Part shown: in pieces, positions 43,576-52,795 of the stretch
Layout of the letters: each line of letters begins with the position of its first letter
Position numbering within the stretch: position 1 is the stretch's first letter
NCBI RefSeq assembly: GCF_033971885.1
Contig: NZ_JALBUS010000005.1
Location: 1 to 64,000 of the forward strand
From: Absicoccus intestinalis
Lineage (GTDB): Bacteria; Bacillota_I; Bacilli_A; Erysipelotrichales; Erysipelotrichaceae
Length of the DNA: 64,000 nt
Direction: 5' to 3'
Translations under genes and position numbers: made by a program
The notes under the pieces: generated by a model
The model's input: only the letters and a program-made list of their open reading frames with translations
What the model was told of the DNA's origin: nothing
Databases searched by the model: none

Positions 43576-43692
43576 CTACACACCATCTTCAGACGAATCA
43601 TTGAGTTCTTTGGTAAGATCTTTTGTACGATAAGATTTACCAATGATCTTGACTAAATGATAGTGATGCAGCCATCGATCCAGTATAGCGAC
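43576..43692 (-). pseudogene. C-terminal remnant of an IS21-type IstB helper ATPase
   Basis: The minus strand reads VAILDRWLHHYHLVKIIGKS then YRTKDLTKELNDSSEDGV and a TAG. 'AILDRLLHHxHxIxIxGxSYR' is the hallmark end of IstB. The 5' part is missing; the junction at about 43690 enters a fragment of the surface repeat gene. Confidence 0.7.
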
Positions 43693-43763
43693 GGGAAAAT
43701 CCTATGTTACTTTCAAGAATGTAACAACACCAGTCAATCCAGATGGACATGCTTTTGAAGCCG
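43691..43763 (+). repeat. 73-bp exact copy of part of the surface repeat gene (33337-33409)
   Basis: Both stretches encode GKSYVTFKNVTTPVNPDGHA then FEA, base for base. After it, this copy continues as AVLAGLKRIRLIPKR, an anchor-like tail, not as the rest of the module. It is a remnant of a third paralogue or of a recombination. Confidence 0.9.
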
Positions 43764-43798
43764 CCGTTTTGGCAGGACTAAAAAGAATCCGATTGATT

Positions 43799-43806
43799 CC
43801 TAAAAG
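43799..43806 (+). repeat. 8-bp direct repeat CCTAAAAG, left flank of the composite transposon
   Basis: The same octamer occurs at 50917-50924, immediately outside the right end of the second IS256 copy. An 8-bp target duplication is typical of IS256-family transposition. Confidence 0.8.
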
Positions 43807-43820
43807 GAGAGTGTAATCTA

Positions 43821-43870
43821 AACTGTGTAAGTTAGTTAGATGCGTACGGCTAACTAATGAACACAGTTTT
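43821..43870 (+). terminator. Left-end hairpin of IS256 copy 1
   Basis: A long stem-loop (AACTGTGT...TTAGTTAG / CTAACTAA...ACACAGTT) followed by T-rich DNA lies between the IS end and the transposase start. It is identical in copy 2 (49469-49518). It resembles a terminator that would stop outside transcription from reading into the transposase. Confidence 0.65.
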
Positions 43871-43901
43871 TATTATGCATGGTAGAAGGAGAAAAAGGAA
43901 A

Positions 43902-45150
43902 ATGAATGAAATGAGTAAAATTAAAAGAAATCCCGCCGCTGTCAAGATTGCCAATGAGATTCTCAATGAATATGACTGTGAATCAGTTGCCGATATGCAG
44001 GATGCTCTCAAAGAAATCTTTGGTCCATTGTTTGAAAGTATGTTTCAGGGAAAAATGGATAATCATCTTGGTTATAAATCCAATTCAAAAGAACCCAAAT
44101 CTACAAAAAACAGAAGAAACGGATCCAATCCTAAAACCTTGAAAACTTCGATGGGCGAAGTAAAGATCAATACCCCTAGAGATCGGATGGTTCTTTTGAA
44201 CCGGTAGTCATTCCGAAAAGAACGAAAGATGTCTCCGAGATTGAAGGAAAGGTGTTGGCCATGTATGCACGCGGCATGTCACAGCGTGACATTTCTGCTA
44301 CGATCGAAGACATCTACGGATTCAAAGTATCCCATGAAATGATTTCAGATATAACGGATGCGGTCCTTCCTGAAGTAGAAGAATGGCGAAACAGGCCTCT
44401 TAAAAAGTGCTATCCATTCATATTCGTCGATTGTATGTATGTTTCCGTAAGAAGTGAATATGAAGCCAAGGAAGAAGCTGTTTATACGATATTGGGCTAT
44501 GATCTGGAAGGACATAAAGAAATCCTTGGTTTATGGATGGATGCCACAGAATCTAAGAACTATTGGATGCAGGTATTTGACGAAATCAAATCCCGAGGCG
44601 TTGAAGATATCTTCTTTATTTCCATGGATGGTGTATCCGGACTTGAATCCGGTGCCAAGGCCATCTTTCCAGGAGTCGTTGTACAGCGGTGCATCGTCCA
44701 TCTGATTCGCAATTCCATCAGATACGTACCATCAAAGGATTATAAAAAATTCACGGCCGATCTGAAGAAAGTTTATGGTGCTGTATCATTGAAAGCAGCA
44801 CGAACAGCGTTTGAAAAATTCTGTGATAACTGGAACCAGTATCCCGGTGCCGTTGAAGTTTGGAAAAGAAACTTTGTCCATGTAGAACAGCTGTTTGATC
44901 ATGGATCAGCAGTCAGAAAGGTGATGTATACGACAAATGCGATTGAATCCGTCAATTCATCATTTCGAAAAGTGACGAAAAAAGGATCATTTCCAAATCA
45001 TGAAGCCGTATTCAAGTTGCTCTATTTACGGGTGAAAGAACTACAGAAAAAATGGGATAAAGGACATCTGAATATTGGTCGATGGTATTGAATCAATTGT
45101 TGGTCAACGATCAGTTTAAGGATCGTATCGAAAAGTACATTCAATACTGA
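43902..45150 (+). pseudogene. IS256-family (mutator-type) transposase, copy 1, two frameshifts
   Basis: Start MNEMSKIKRNPAAVKIANEI behind AAGGAAA. The family core is present: KCYPFIFVDCMYVSVRSEYE (first Asp), IFFISMDGVSGLESGAKAIF (second Asp), VQRCIVHLIRNSIRYV and TTNAIESVNSSFRKV (Glu). Compared with copy 2 one G is missing near 44183 (GATCGGATGG against GATCGGGATGG), ending the first part at 44207. Two extra bases near 45075 (CTGAATATTGGTCG) shift out the last 22 residues. Full length would be about 410 residues. Confidence 0.9.
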
Positions 45151-45273
45151 ATCTTGAAATGATATTTATTCCAAAACAGAATCGAGAACTTATCAAAATT
45201 GAATATAAAATGTTAATACACACTTGGCTTGACAAACCCGAGGGGCGAGATAGCCCTTCTGTTATGATAAATA

Positions 45274-45732
45274 TTACATTAAATCAATTTTATCCCAAAG
45301 AATATTTCCGTTGGCATCAAGGTATTCTTCATCAACATGAATAGCTTCCACTTTTCCAATAAATAATTTGTGAGTACCAGGCATTGTGCTGTCTACAACG
45401 ATGCATTCAATACTTACAGGGCAATCCGTAAGAATCGGTGCATCCACATAAGTTGCGTCTTCCCATTTGATAGCTGCCGTTTCAAATTTATCTTCATCTC
45501 TTCCGGAAGCGGAACCGAGATAACCATATTCTTTTTTATAGCTCTTTTTCGGGAAATTGATGACAAAGCATCCGGACTCCTTTATGATATGGTGTGAATA
45601 TCTTGCAGGTGTGATACCGACCATGACCATAACAGGATCAAGACTTACATTTGCTACAAATCCAACCACTAAAGCGTTATTTTTTCCGTCTTTGTCACGA
45701 CATGAAACAATTGTCTAAGGAAGTGGCTGTAC
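45274..45732 (-). pseudogene. Flavin reductase family protein, 5' end lost
   Basis: The readable part (GFVANVSLDPVMVMVGITPA RYSHHIIKESGCFVINFPKK) is a DIM6/NTAB flavin reductase FMN-binding split barrel. Upstream, homologous sequence continues as VQPLP, a TAG codon (45717-45715), then TIVSCRDKDGKNNALVVGF. There is no ATG in that frame and a stop lies further up. A GTG at 45669 gives only 131 residues and no ribosome site. It is truncated and interrupted at the N-terminus, next to the alcohol dehydrogenase inside the composite transposon. Confidence 0.65.
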
Positions 45733-45771
45733 ACAAAGTACTGTATTAGTTGTTAATTTTTTTATTTAATT

Positions 45772-46932
45772 TTACCTCCATGCATTTTCAAATATTGTTA
45801 AATAGTCATCATCAGATAATGGCAGTGGATCAGCGGTAATATCACCACCTAAGACTTCATGAACCTTTGCAGGATATAATTTTAATTCGTCTTTGGTAAT
45901 ACCATCATCACTCATTTTAAGGTCACCACATCCGACGTCAGAAATCAGTTTATCTAAAGCGTTAATAAAATCTTTTCCACTGGTAGGATTTGCAACGCCC
46001 ATTGCGGCAGCCATTTTTATCATATTTTCTTCGGATGCTTTTTTTTCGGCAAAGAAATCATAATAAGCATGTGCAATTTCAATCAATCCGGCACCATGAA
46101 CAAGTGTGTCATGAAAGCTTCCCATTACATGTTCCATTGTATGTGCAGAAGTACACATCATATAATAACCGGCAAAAGTATTAGCAAGAGCCATATATGC
46201 ACGTGCTTCCTTATCATTTCCGTCTTTTACTGCACGAGGAAGATATTTGGCAACATATTCAATTGTCTTTAACGCAAACATTTCTGCCATAGGATGGTGT
46301 TTGATGTTTACTACGGTTTCAGAAGCATGGAAAAATGCATCCATACCTTGATAAGCAGTAAGTTTTTCAGGAACACTCATCATCAGATCACTGTCAACAA
46401 CAGAAAGCGTTGGGAACATGGACGGGAAGAAAATGCCGGTTTTTTCATGTGTTGTATCATTGGTAATAACGGAAGCAATATCAACTTCACTTCCAGTTCC
46501 AGCAGAGGTTGTAATGCATACAATAGGAAGTGCCGGATTTTCAGGCTGTTTTTTTCCACCGTTTGCTGATAATGAGTAATCCCAGATATCTCCGTCATTG
46601 GATGCCATGAGGGCAATGCATTTTGAACAGTCCATAATGGAACCACCGCCCAATGCAATTACAAAGTCACAACCATTTTCCCTGACTGCTTTAGCTCCCT
46701 CCATGACATTGATATCGGTAGGATTTGGGCGGATACCTTCAAATAATACATATTTAACGTTAGCAGCATCTAATTCTTTTTCGAGTCTTTCAAGATAACC
46801 ATATTTCTTTACAGACTGACCACCGATTGAAATCAGTGCTTTTTTACCTGGAAGCTGTTCACTGTGTAATTCATTTAGTTTTCCGGGACCAAACAATACC
46901 TTAGTAGGCATATAAAAATTAAAATTATACAT
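45772..46932 (-). CDS. Iron-containing alcohol dehydrogenase, 386 aa
   Basis: BdhA/YqdH-type group III dehydrogenase that interconverts alcohols and aldehydes with NAD(P)H. The nucleotide motif ALGGGSIMDCSKCIALMAS, the domain signature CITTSAGTGSEVDIASVITN, and metal ligands Asp in VDSDLMMSV and His in YQGMDAFFHASE, MEHVMGSFHDTLVHGAGL are intact. AGGAGG lies 8 bases before the start. It is cargo of the composite transposon, divergently followed by an AraC regulator gene on the same strand upstream, which may control it. Confidence 0.92.
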   Translation of the reverse strand: MYNFNFYMPTKVLFGPGKLNELHSEQLPGKKALISIGGQSVKKYGYLERLEKELDAANVKYVLFEGIRPNPTDINVMEGAKAVRENGCDFVIALGGGSIMDCSKCIALMASNDGDIWDYSLSANGGKKQPENPALPIVCITTSAGTGSEVDIASVITNDTTHEKTGIFFPSMFPTLSVVDSDLMMSVPEKLTAYQGMDAFFHASETVVNIKHHPMAEMFALKTIEYVAKYLPRAVKDGNDKEARAYMALANTFAGYYMMCTSAHTMEHVMGSFHDTLVHGAGLIEIAHAYYDFFAEKKASEENMIKMAAAMGVANPTSGKDFINALDKLISDVGCGDLKMSDDGITKDELKLYPAKVHEVLGGDITADPLPLSDDDYLTIFENAWR

Positions 46933-47045
46933 GGTTTATACCTCCTGTTTTATGACAATTCAGATGTACCTCTAAATTTGATTTGATTATATAATCAGGA
47001 GGTATGGCGGTCACTATCCTTTATTAAGAATTTTAGTGGTAATTT

Positions 47046-48008
47046 CTAAGATTTGTTACATGAGAGTTTTAGATATTCTCTCGGAGTCATTTGATAATAC
47101 TCTTTAAAAGCTTTATAAAAATTACTATGATTGCTGTAGCCAAGCAGTACAGAGATTTCCTCGATTGTCAGGGAAGTATTTTTCATCAGAAGAACGGCAC
47201 GCTCCATTCTCTTTTCAAGCAAAATTTCAGTAAATTTTCTGCCTGTTTCCCTATGAAGGAGTGCAGAAATATAATTCGGATGATAGGAAAAATGTGCAGC
47301 AATATCTTTTAGCGTAACTACATCAGAGTGGTCACCCATATAATTTATAATCTGTTCCGCAAGTGTTTTTGGGGCACTTCCACTTTTTTCAATCCGATAT
47401 CTCCGGGCAATTTCAAGAAGAAGTGTTTGGAGCATGGACTTTAAGATGCGTTGGGTATCTTCACCTTTGTCAGCATATTCTACTACCATCATTTCAAGGA
47501 GCGTACGGATAGCATGCTCTTTGGTAACAGGCAGATGAATATATTCATCTGAAAATTTATTCGTCTGTGGTTCGACAAAAAAACGAAACAGGTCTGAATC
47601 GGTGTAAACTGTTGGGAGATATTCCCGGAAGAAGGAATCTTTGCGGATAAGTACACCGATAATTACAACATCTTCACTGCTATCGGCACGCAGAGCATAT
47701 CCGCTGTATGGTTGTCCAATATAACATTCATCTTCATTTATGGTGATGAGATTATTATATTTTTCTGATAACGCCTGATAGCTGTCCTTGTATGCGTAGT
47801 TGATAAAGAAAAAATCCTGTCTGTGAAATGGTTCGTGAATCTGTTTTCCTTTGAACACACATATCAGTACATCTTCATCTTTGTTTCCAGGCCAGTAAGA
47901 GGTTACATCTCCGGGGACACCGGTATCCATTTGATGAAAGGTCAGGTCAAGAGAATCAAAAGCTATTCCCAGTTTGTTAATAGCAAGATCAATATAATTA
48001 TTTCGCAT
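47046..48008 (-). CDS. AraC-family regulator, 320 aa
   Basis: Start 48008 (MRNNYIDLAINKLGIAFDSL) has AAAGAAG 7 bases upstream. The N-terminal cupin-like ligand domain is of the AraC_N type (GQPYSGYALRADSSEDVVII). The C-terminal double HTH reads VVTLKDIAAHFSYHPNYISA, LLHRETGRKFTEILLEKRME, and TIEEISVLLGYSNHSNFYKA before YYQMTPREYLK. It sits between the alcohol dehydrogenase and acetyltransferase genes of the transposon and probably regulates one or both. Confidence 0.88.
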   Translation of the reverse strand: MRNNYIDLAINKLGIAFDSLDLTFHQMDTGVPGDVTSYWPGNKDEDVLICVFKGKQIHEPFHRQDFFFINYAYKDSYQALSEKYNNLITINEDECYIGQPYSGYALRADSSEDVVIIGVLIRKDSFFREYLPTVYTDSDLFRFFVEPQTNKFSDEYIHLPVTKEHAIRTLLEMMVVEYADKGEDTQRILKSMLQTLLLEIARRYRIEKSGSAPKTLAEQIINYMGDHSDVVTLKDIAAHFSYHPNYISALLHRETGRKFTEILLEKRMERAVLLMKNTSLTIEEISVLLGYSNHSNFYKAFKEYYQMTPREYLKLSCNKS

Positions 48009-48153
48009 AGACATACTTCTTTGAACAGTTCATATAATTAGACTATACAACAGAATATTAGAAAACACCACCAATATTATTAAGAAAAAGTAGTTACAGT
48101 TACTTAGATTATTTATAGTATAGGAGAAAAAAGATATAATTAGGAGATTTATC

Positions 48154-48765
48154 ATGACAGAGGAAGAAAAATTAGATGCAGGGCTTTATTATGATTTTTG
48201 GGATGCCGGTGTAAATGGAAGAAAATTGAATGCAATCAAATTTTGCAGGGAACTTCGTCGGATGCAGGATGCTGATGCGACAGAGGAAGAACAGGCAGTA
48301 TTGATTGGAAAATACTTTGGCTCCGTAGGACGGGATGTGTGCTTATGTCCCGGATTTATGTGTGATAGCGGGAAAAATATCCATGCCGGAGACCAGTTTC
48401 TGGCAAACTACCATGTGACAATTCTTGATATTATGCCGGTTCATATAGGCGATTATGTGATGATTGGACCCAATACATTGATTACCACAGTCAATCATCC
48501 GATAACTCCGAAAGGTCGCAGAGAACATCTTGGCATTGGAAAAACGGTTACGATTGGTAATGATGTCTGGATTGGTGGAAATGTAACTATTCTGCCGGGA
48601 GTAACCATCGGTAATAATGTAGTCATTGCAGCCGGTGCTGTTGTTACCAAAGATGTGCCAGATAATTGTGTGATTGGTGGTGTGCCAGCCCGGAAACTTA
48701 AGGATGTTGAGAATGATATTTTAGAAACTAATAAAGAAAAGGATGAAGATAATGACAGAATATGA
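48154..48765 (+). CDS. Maltose/galactoside O-acetyltransferase-like protein, 203 aa
   Basis: N-terminal Mac domain (EEEKLDAGLYYDFWDAGVNG) then a left-handed beta-helix of hexapeptide repeats: NIHAGDQFLANYHVTILDIM, VHIGDYVMIGPNTLITTVNH (catalytic His), TVTIGNDVWIGGNVTILPGV, TIGNNVVIAAGAVVTKDV. Transfers acetyl from acetyl-CoA to a sugar. The ORF is complete, with AGGAG-like sequence upstream. Its stop overlaps the start of the next acetyltransferase gene. Confidence 0.9.
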   Translation: MTEEEKLDAGLYYDFWDAGVNGRKLNAIKFCRELRRMQDADATEEEQAVLIGKYFGSVGRDVCLCPGFMCDSGKNIHAGDQFLANYHVTILDIMPVHIGDYVMIGPNTLITTVNHPITPKGRREHLGIGKTVTIGNDVWIGGNVTILPGVTIGNNVVIAAGAVVTKDVPDNCVIGGVPARKLKDVENDILETNKEKDEDNDRI

Positions 48766-49327
48766 AAAATAACAACTTGGTTTACCCCATATATTTGATG
48801 AACCAATGACCAGAATGTATGATAAAGCAACAAAACTGTCTGACGAATATAACAGAACTTCCTATGACAATACAGAAAAGTTGTCACTGTTGCTATCGCA
48901 GTTATTAAAACATGTAGGTGAAAATGTAAGAATTATGCCTAATTTCCACTGCGAATATGGTCATAACATAACGATAGGCAATAATGTATTCATCAACTTT
49001 AACAGCATCATAATGGATAATGCAGAAGTCATTATTGGAGATGATGTGAGAATTGGACCAAATGCAGGTGTTTATACTGTAAATCATGCGATTGTTCCGG
49101 ATGAACGGACAAAAGGCATCTGTATTTGCAAACCTGTTCATATTGAAAATAAAGTATGGTTTGGTGCAGATGTAAAAGTGTTAGCAGGAGTAACAATAGG
49201 TGAAGGATCAATTATTGGGGCTGGTAGTGTTGTGACAAAAAGCATTCCAGCAGGTGTTATTGCAGCCGGTAATCCATGCAAGGTAATCCGAAAAATAGAT
49301 GAAAATGACCGAATAGAAATCAGGTGA
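48752..49327 (+). pseudogene. Second O-acetyltransferase, nonsense codon at position 7
   Basis: The natural start at 48752 overlaps the preceding gene (MTEYEK), but codon 7 is TAA (48770-48772) where homologues have Glu. The frame then continues QLGLPHIFDEPMTRMYDKAT to 49327 through a normal hexapeptide-repeat domain (NITIGNNVFINFNSIIMDNA, VIIGDDVRIGPNAGVYTVNH, KVWFGADVKVLAGVTIGEGS). An internal ATG at 48806 could give 173 residues lacking the Mac helix, with no clear ribosome site. A single G-to-T change would explain the stop. Confidence 0.75.
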
Positions 49328-49468
49328 TGAGAATAATTCTTATTTAGCTAATATATATTGTTTTATGCGGTCATGATAAGATATAATCATGACCGCCATT
49401 TTTAACATAATTATATTTCTAAGGAGTCTTCTGCATCTATCCACATCTGCAAATGAGAGTGTATTCTA

Positions 49469-49518
49469 AACTGTGTAAGTTAGTTAGATGCGTACGGCTA
49501 ACTAATGAACACAGTTTT
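49469..49518 (+). terminator. Left-end hairpin of IS256 copy 2
   Basis: Same stem-loop as 43821-43870. Confidence 0.65.
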
Positions 49519-49535
49519 TATTATGCACTTATGAC

Positions 49536-50722
49536 ATGGCTAAAATAAAAAGAAACTCTGCGGATATGCAAGATGCTCTCAAAGAAATCTTTGGGCCATT
49601 GTTTGAAAGTATGCTTCAGGGAGAAATGGATAATCATCTTGGTTATAAATCCAATTCAAAAGAACCCAAATCTACAAAAAACAGAAGAAACGGATCCAAT
49701 CCTAAAACCTTGAAAACTTCAATGGGCGAAGTAAAGATCAATACCCCTAGAGATCGGGATGGTTCTTTTGAACCGGTAGTCATTCCGAAAAGAACGAAAG
49801 ATATCTCCGAGATTGAAGGAAAGGTATTGGCCATGTATGCACGCGGCATGTCACAGCGTGACATTTCTGCTACGATCGAAGACATCTACGGATTCAAAGT
49901 ATCCCATGAAATGATTTCAGATATAACGGATGCGGTCCTTCCTGAAGTAGAAGAATGGCGAAACAGGCTTCTTAAAAAGTGCTATCCATTCATATTCGTC
50001 GATTGTATGTATGTTTCCGTAAGAAGTGAATATGAAGCCAAGGAAGAAGCTGTTTATACGATATTGGGCTATGATCTGGAAGGACATAAAGAAATCCTTG
50101 GTTTATGGATGGATGCCACAGAATCTAAGAACTATTGGATGCAGGTATTTGACGAAATCAAATCCCGAGGCGTTGAAGATATCTTCTTTATTTCCATGGA
50201 TGGTGTATCCGGACTTGAATCTGGTGCCAAGGCCATCTTTCCAGGAGTCGTGGTACAGCGGTGCATCGTCCATCTGATTCGCAATTCCATCAGATACGTA
50301 CCATCAAAGGATTATAAAAAATTCACGGCCGATCTGAAGAAAGTTTATGGTGCTGTATCACTGAATGCAGCACGAACAGCGTTTGAAAATTCTGTGATAA
50401 CTGGAACCAGTATCCCGGTGCCGTTGAAGTTTGGAAAAGAAACTTTGTCCATGTAGAACAGCTGTTTGATCATGGATCAGCAGTCAGAAAGGTGATGTAT
50501 ACAACAAATGCGATTGAATCCGTCAATTCCTCCTTTCGAAAAGTGACGAAAAAAGGATCGTTTCCAAATCATGAATCTGTATTCAAGCTTCTATATTTAC
50601 GAGCAAAGGAACTTCAAAAGAAATGGGATAAAGGCCATCTAAATGGCTGGTCATTGGTTCTCAATCAATTGCTTGTCAATGACAATTTTAAAGACAGGAT
50701 CACTAAATACATCAAATATTAA
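49536..50722 (+). pseudogene. IS256-family transposase, copy 2, deleted and frameshifted
   Basis: Compared with copy 1 it lacks about 18 codons near the N-terminus (MAKIKRNSADMQDALKEIFG) but keeps the frame through the first two catalytic Asp regions. Near 50387 one A of an A-run is missing (GAAAATTCTG against GAAAAATTCTG), so the frame ends at 50456. The last part, with the catalytic Glu (TTNAIESVNSSFRKV) and a correct C-terminus (SLVLNQLLVNDNFKDRITKY), is in another frame to 50722. Confidence 0.9.
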
Positions 50723-50916
50723 AAATCAAAATAAAATGTCAATCTTGAAATCGGCAATTAAAAAGACTAGTCAGAAAATAAATATTTCAGCTAGCCATTT
50801 TAAACATATATTCAAATAAATCAGGATATTTGAATTGAAAATTCCCATTTCAAATAGACATGAACAAAGGAAAAAACAAATCTAAAATTTAATTACACAC
50901 TTTTCTTGACAACCCC

Positions 50917-50924
50917 CCTAAAAG
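50917..50924 (+). repeat. 8-bp direct repeat CCTAAAAG, right flank of the composite transposon
   Basis: Matches 43799-43806. Joining the two flanks restores a continuous sequence reading RLIPKRGNILA in the frame of the remnant to the left. Confidence 0.8.
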
Positions 50925-51014
50925 AGGAAACATCTTAGCAAGCCGCTCCATAACTTCATAAAAAACTCTGTCTATAATTGTTTATCCCTTTGAAAATGGA
51001 TAGCATGTCCTGTT

Positions 51015-51638
51015 TTATGGCCTTGTTATTTCTTGACCAAATTCATTCTCCCGATCCCAATTTCTTTCTCTTTCATCTGCAGTGATAGAGCGTATGACAC
51101 GGCAAGGATTTCCTGCTGCTAAACAATGATCTGGAATATCGTGCAGGACAATGCTACCACCACCAATCACTACATCATTGCCTATGGTAATGCCTGGCAT
51201 GACTTGAACACCAGCGCCGATCCAAACATTATTGCCAACCGTAATCGGATAGGCATACTCTAGTCCCTTATTTCTCCGTTCATGATCCAATGGATGACCA
51301 GCAGTATAAAATCCACAATTGGGACCAATGAATACGTTATCGCCAAAGATTACTTTACCTCCATCCAAGATCGTTGTGTTATGATTTGCAAAAAAGTGAG
51401 AACCAATTTCAATATTGTATCCATAGTCACACCAAAAAGGGGCAACGATCGTAAATGATCCTTTTGTTTTTCCTAACAACTTTTTCATGATGTCTTGTTG
51501 TTTTTGGATTTGTGATGGGTGCAATAAATTGTATTTATAGCACAACGCTTTTGCGTTTTCGCGCTCACGCAACAAAGTCACATCATGATTCGCATCATAA
51601 AGCATCTGATTGAGCATCTTTTCTTTTTGTGTTGGCAT
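51015..51638 (-). CDS. Maltose/galactoside O-acetyltransferase-like protein, 207 aa
   Basis: Start 51638 is set by GGAGGTG upstream. Mac domain (MPTQKEKMLNQMLYDANHDV) and hexapeptide repeats (NIEIGSHFFANHNTTILDGG, VIFGDNVFIGPNCGFYTAGH with the catalytic His, PITVGNNVWIGAGVQVMPGI, TIGNDVVIGGGSIVLHDI). It acetylates a sugar with acetyl-CoA. It lies just outside the composite transposon and is not close in sequence to the two acetyltransferases inside it. Confidence 0.92.
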   Translation of the reverse strand: MPTQKEKMLNQMLYDANHDVTLLRERENAKALCYKYNLLHPSQIQKQQDIMKKLLGKTKGSFTIVAPFWCDYGYNIEIGSHFFANHNTTILDGGKVIFGDNVFIGPNCGFYTAGHPLDHERRNKGLEYAYPITVGNNVWIGAGVQVMPGITIGNDVVIGGGSIVLHDIPDHCLAAGNPCRVIRSITADERERNWDRENEFGQEITRP

Positions 51639-51842
51639 GTGCCACCTCCCCAGCAAATCATTGCTTTTGCATTCCTTGTACTTTTCTTTCTACCATTCTA
51701 TCTTCTTTTCATGTACTGTAAACCATAAAATCGGTATCCGTTCTTTCGAATGACTACACTATATAAGATAAGCAATCGTGAATCATCGCAAAACAAAATA
51801 TATCCATTCAAGTGATATCTAGTATCTTTTTATCCAACCCTT

Positions 51843-52671
51843 TTAACTAGAGTGGTCTATCCATTCACCTAAAATGGCTCCCCCAATGATCAAAGCAGCA
51901 CCACACAATTGCAGTGGTGTCATGACTGCATTCAACAAGAACGCTGAAAAACAAAGGGCAGAAACAGGATCTAGATAACTAAGCAGTGCAACCGATTGGC
52001 CAGATAGCTTCTGTAGACCAGAAAAATACAGAAAATAGGCCAAGCCTGTATTGACGACACCAATCGTAACAAGATATGGAATATCGTTTTCCATGATCGA
52101 TGGAATGCTTGATATCCAAAACACATATACACATGTAACAATGGCAGCCACATCCAACTCAATCGATGCGGTTTGCATGCCTCCCGTATAGATGATTTTT
52201 TTATTTACCACGATCAATGCAGCATATGAAAGGGCCGACATTCCGGCAATCAGCAATCCCAATGCATGCATTCCATTTGCCACAATGTTTTGACTGATGC
52301 AAAGAAGTCCAATCGCTACAACACAAGATAGTATTTTCCTTTGATTTAGCTTCTCATGAAAAAGAATAGGTGAGCACAATAACAAGGATGGGTCCCACAT
52401 AATAAATCAATGTGGCCAGACTCACATTTAAAAGTTTATACACCTCAAAAAGCAAGATCCAATTCATGGCAAGCAGGATACCACCAAGCATAAGCCAAAT
52501 CCATTCTTTACATACATGTGCTTTATCAAAGCCCCCTTTGATGAATACCAGACAAGTCAATATCGCACCACCAATCCATGTGCGCATCAACACGATCTGA
52601 CTGCTTCCCAACGATATAAAGGAAGCGAGTATACCATTTGTACCAAAAATCAACAAAGCAAGCAAGTACAT
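51843..52671 (-). pseudogene. EamA/DMT-family transporter, frameshifted
   Basis: Ten hydrophobic helices in two EamA repeats. The N-terminal part (MYLLALLIFGTNGILASFIS ... LATLIYYVGPILVIVL) ends in TGA at 52354 after a shift near 52373; the rest (SPILFHEKLNQRKILSCVVA ... AALIIGGAILGEWIDHSS) reads in the next frame. One lost base (VL-SPILFHEKL) explains it. Otherwise every helix is present, so the lesion is recent or a sequencing error. Confidence 0.8.
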
Positions 52672-52795
52672 GATATAGGCCCCATTTTATTTTGCTTATC
52701 ATTTTTTCTCATTTTCTTTATTTCTCCACCCAAATCGAATCTGCGAAATATTTCCTTATTTCAACCTTCATCGTCTTATTTTCATACAATGCAAT

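Larger units (their letters stand above)
43807..45239 (+). mobile_element. IS256-family element, copy 1
   Basis: Left end GAGAGTGTAATCTAAACTGT, right end in reverse complement GGGTTTGTCAAGCCAAGTGT. The ends share the aligned inner block AAA(C/G)TGTGTA. The body is nearly identical to copy 2 at 49455-50916. Confidence 0.8.
43807..50916 (+). mobile_element. Composite transposon bounded by two IS256-family copies, 7110 bp
   Basis: Two directly repeated IS256-family elements (43807-45239, 49455-50916) flank 4.2 kb of cargo: a flavin reductase remnant, iron alcohol dehydrogenase, AraC regulator and two acetyltransferase genes. The outermost ends start GAGAGTGTA and end GACAACCCC and are flanked by CCTAAAAG on both sides, so the whole block appears to have inserted as one unit. 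Inner flanks do not match each other. Both transposase genes are now frameshifted, so it is likely immobile without help. Confidence 0.75.
49455..50916 (+). mobile_element. IS256-family element, copy 2
   Basis: Same left end (GAGAGTGTATTCTAAACTGT) and hairpin as copy 1; right end in reverse complement GGGGTTGTCAAGAAAAGTGT. The 3' non-coding part is about 90 bases longer and unlike copy 1, so the two diverged or one was rearranged. Outer flank CCTAAAAG. Confidence 0.8.
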
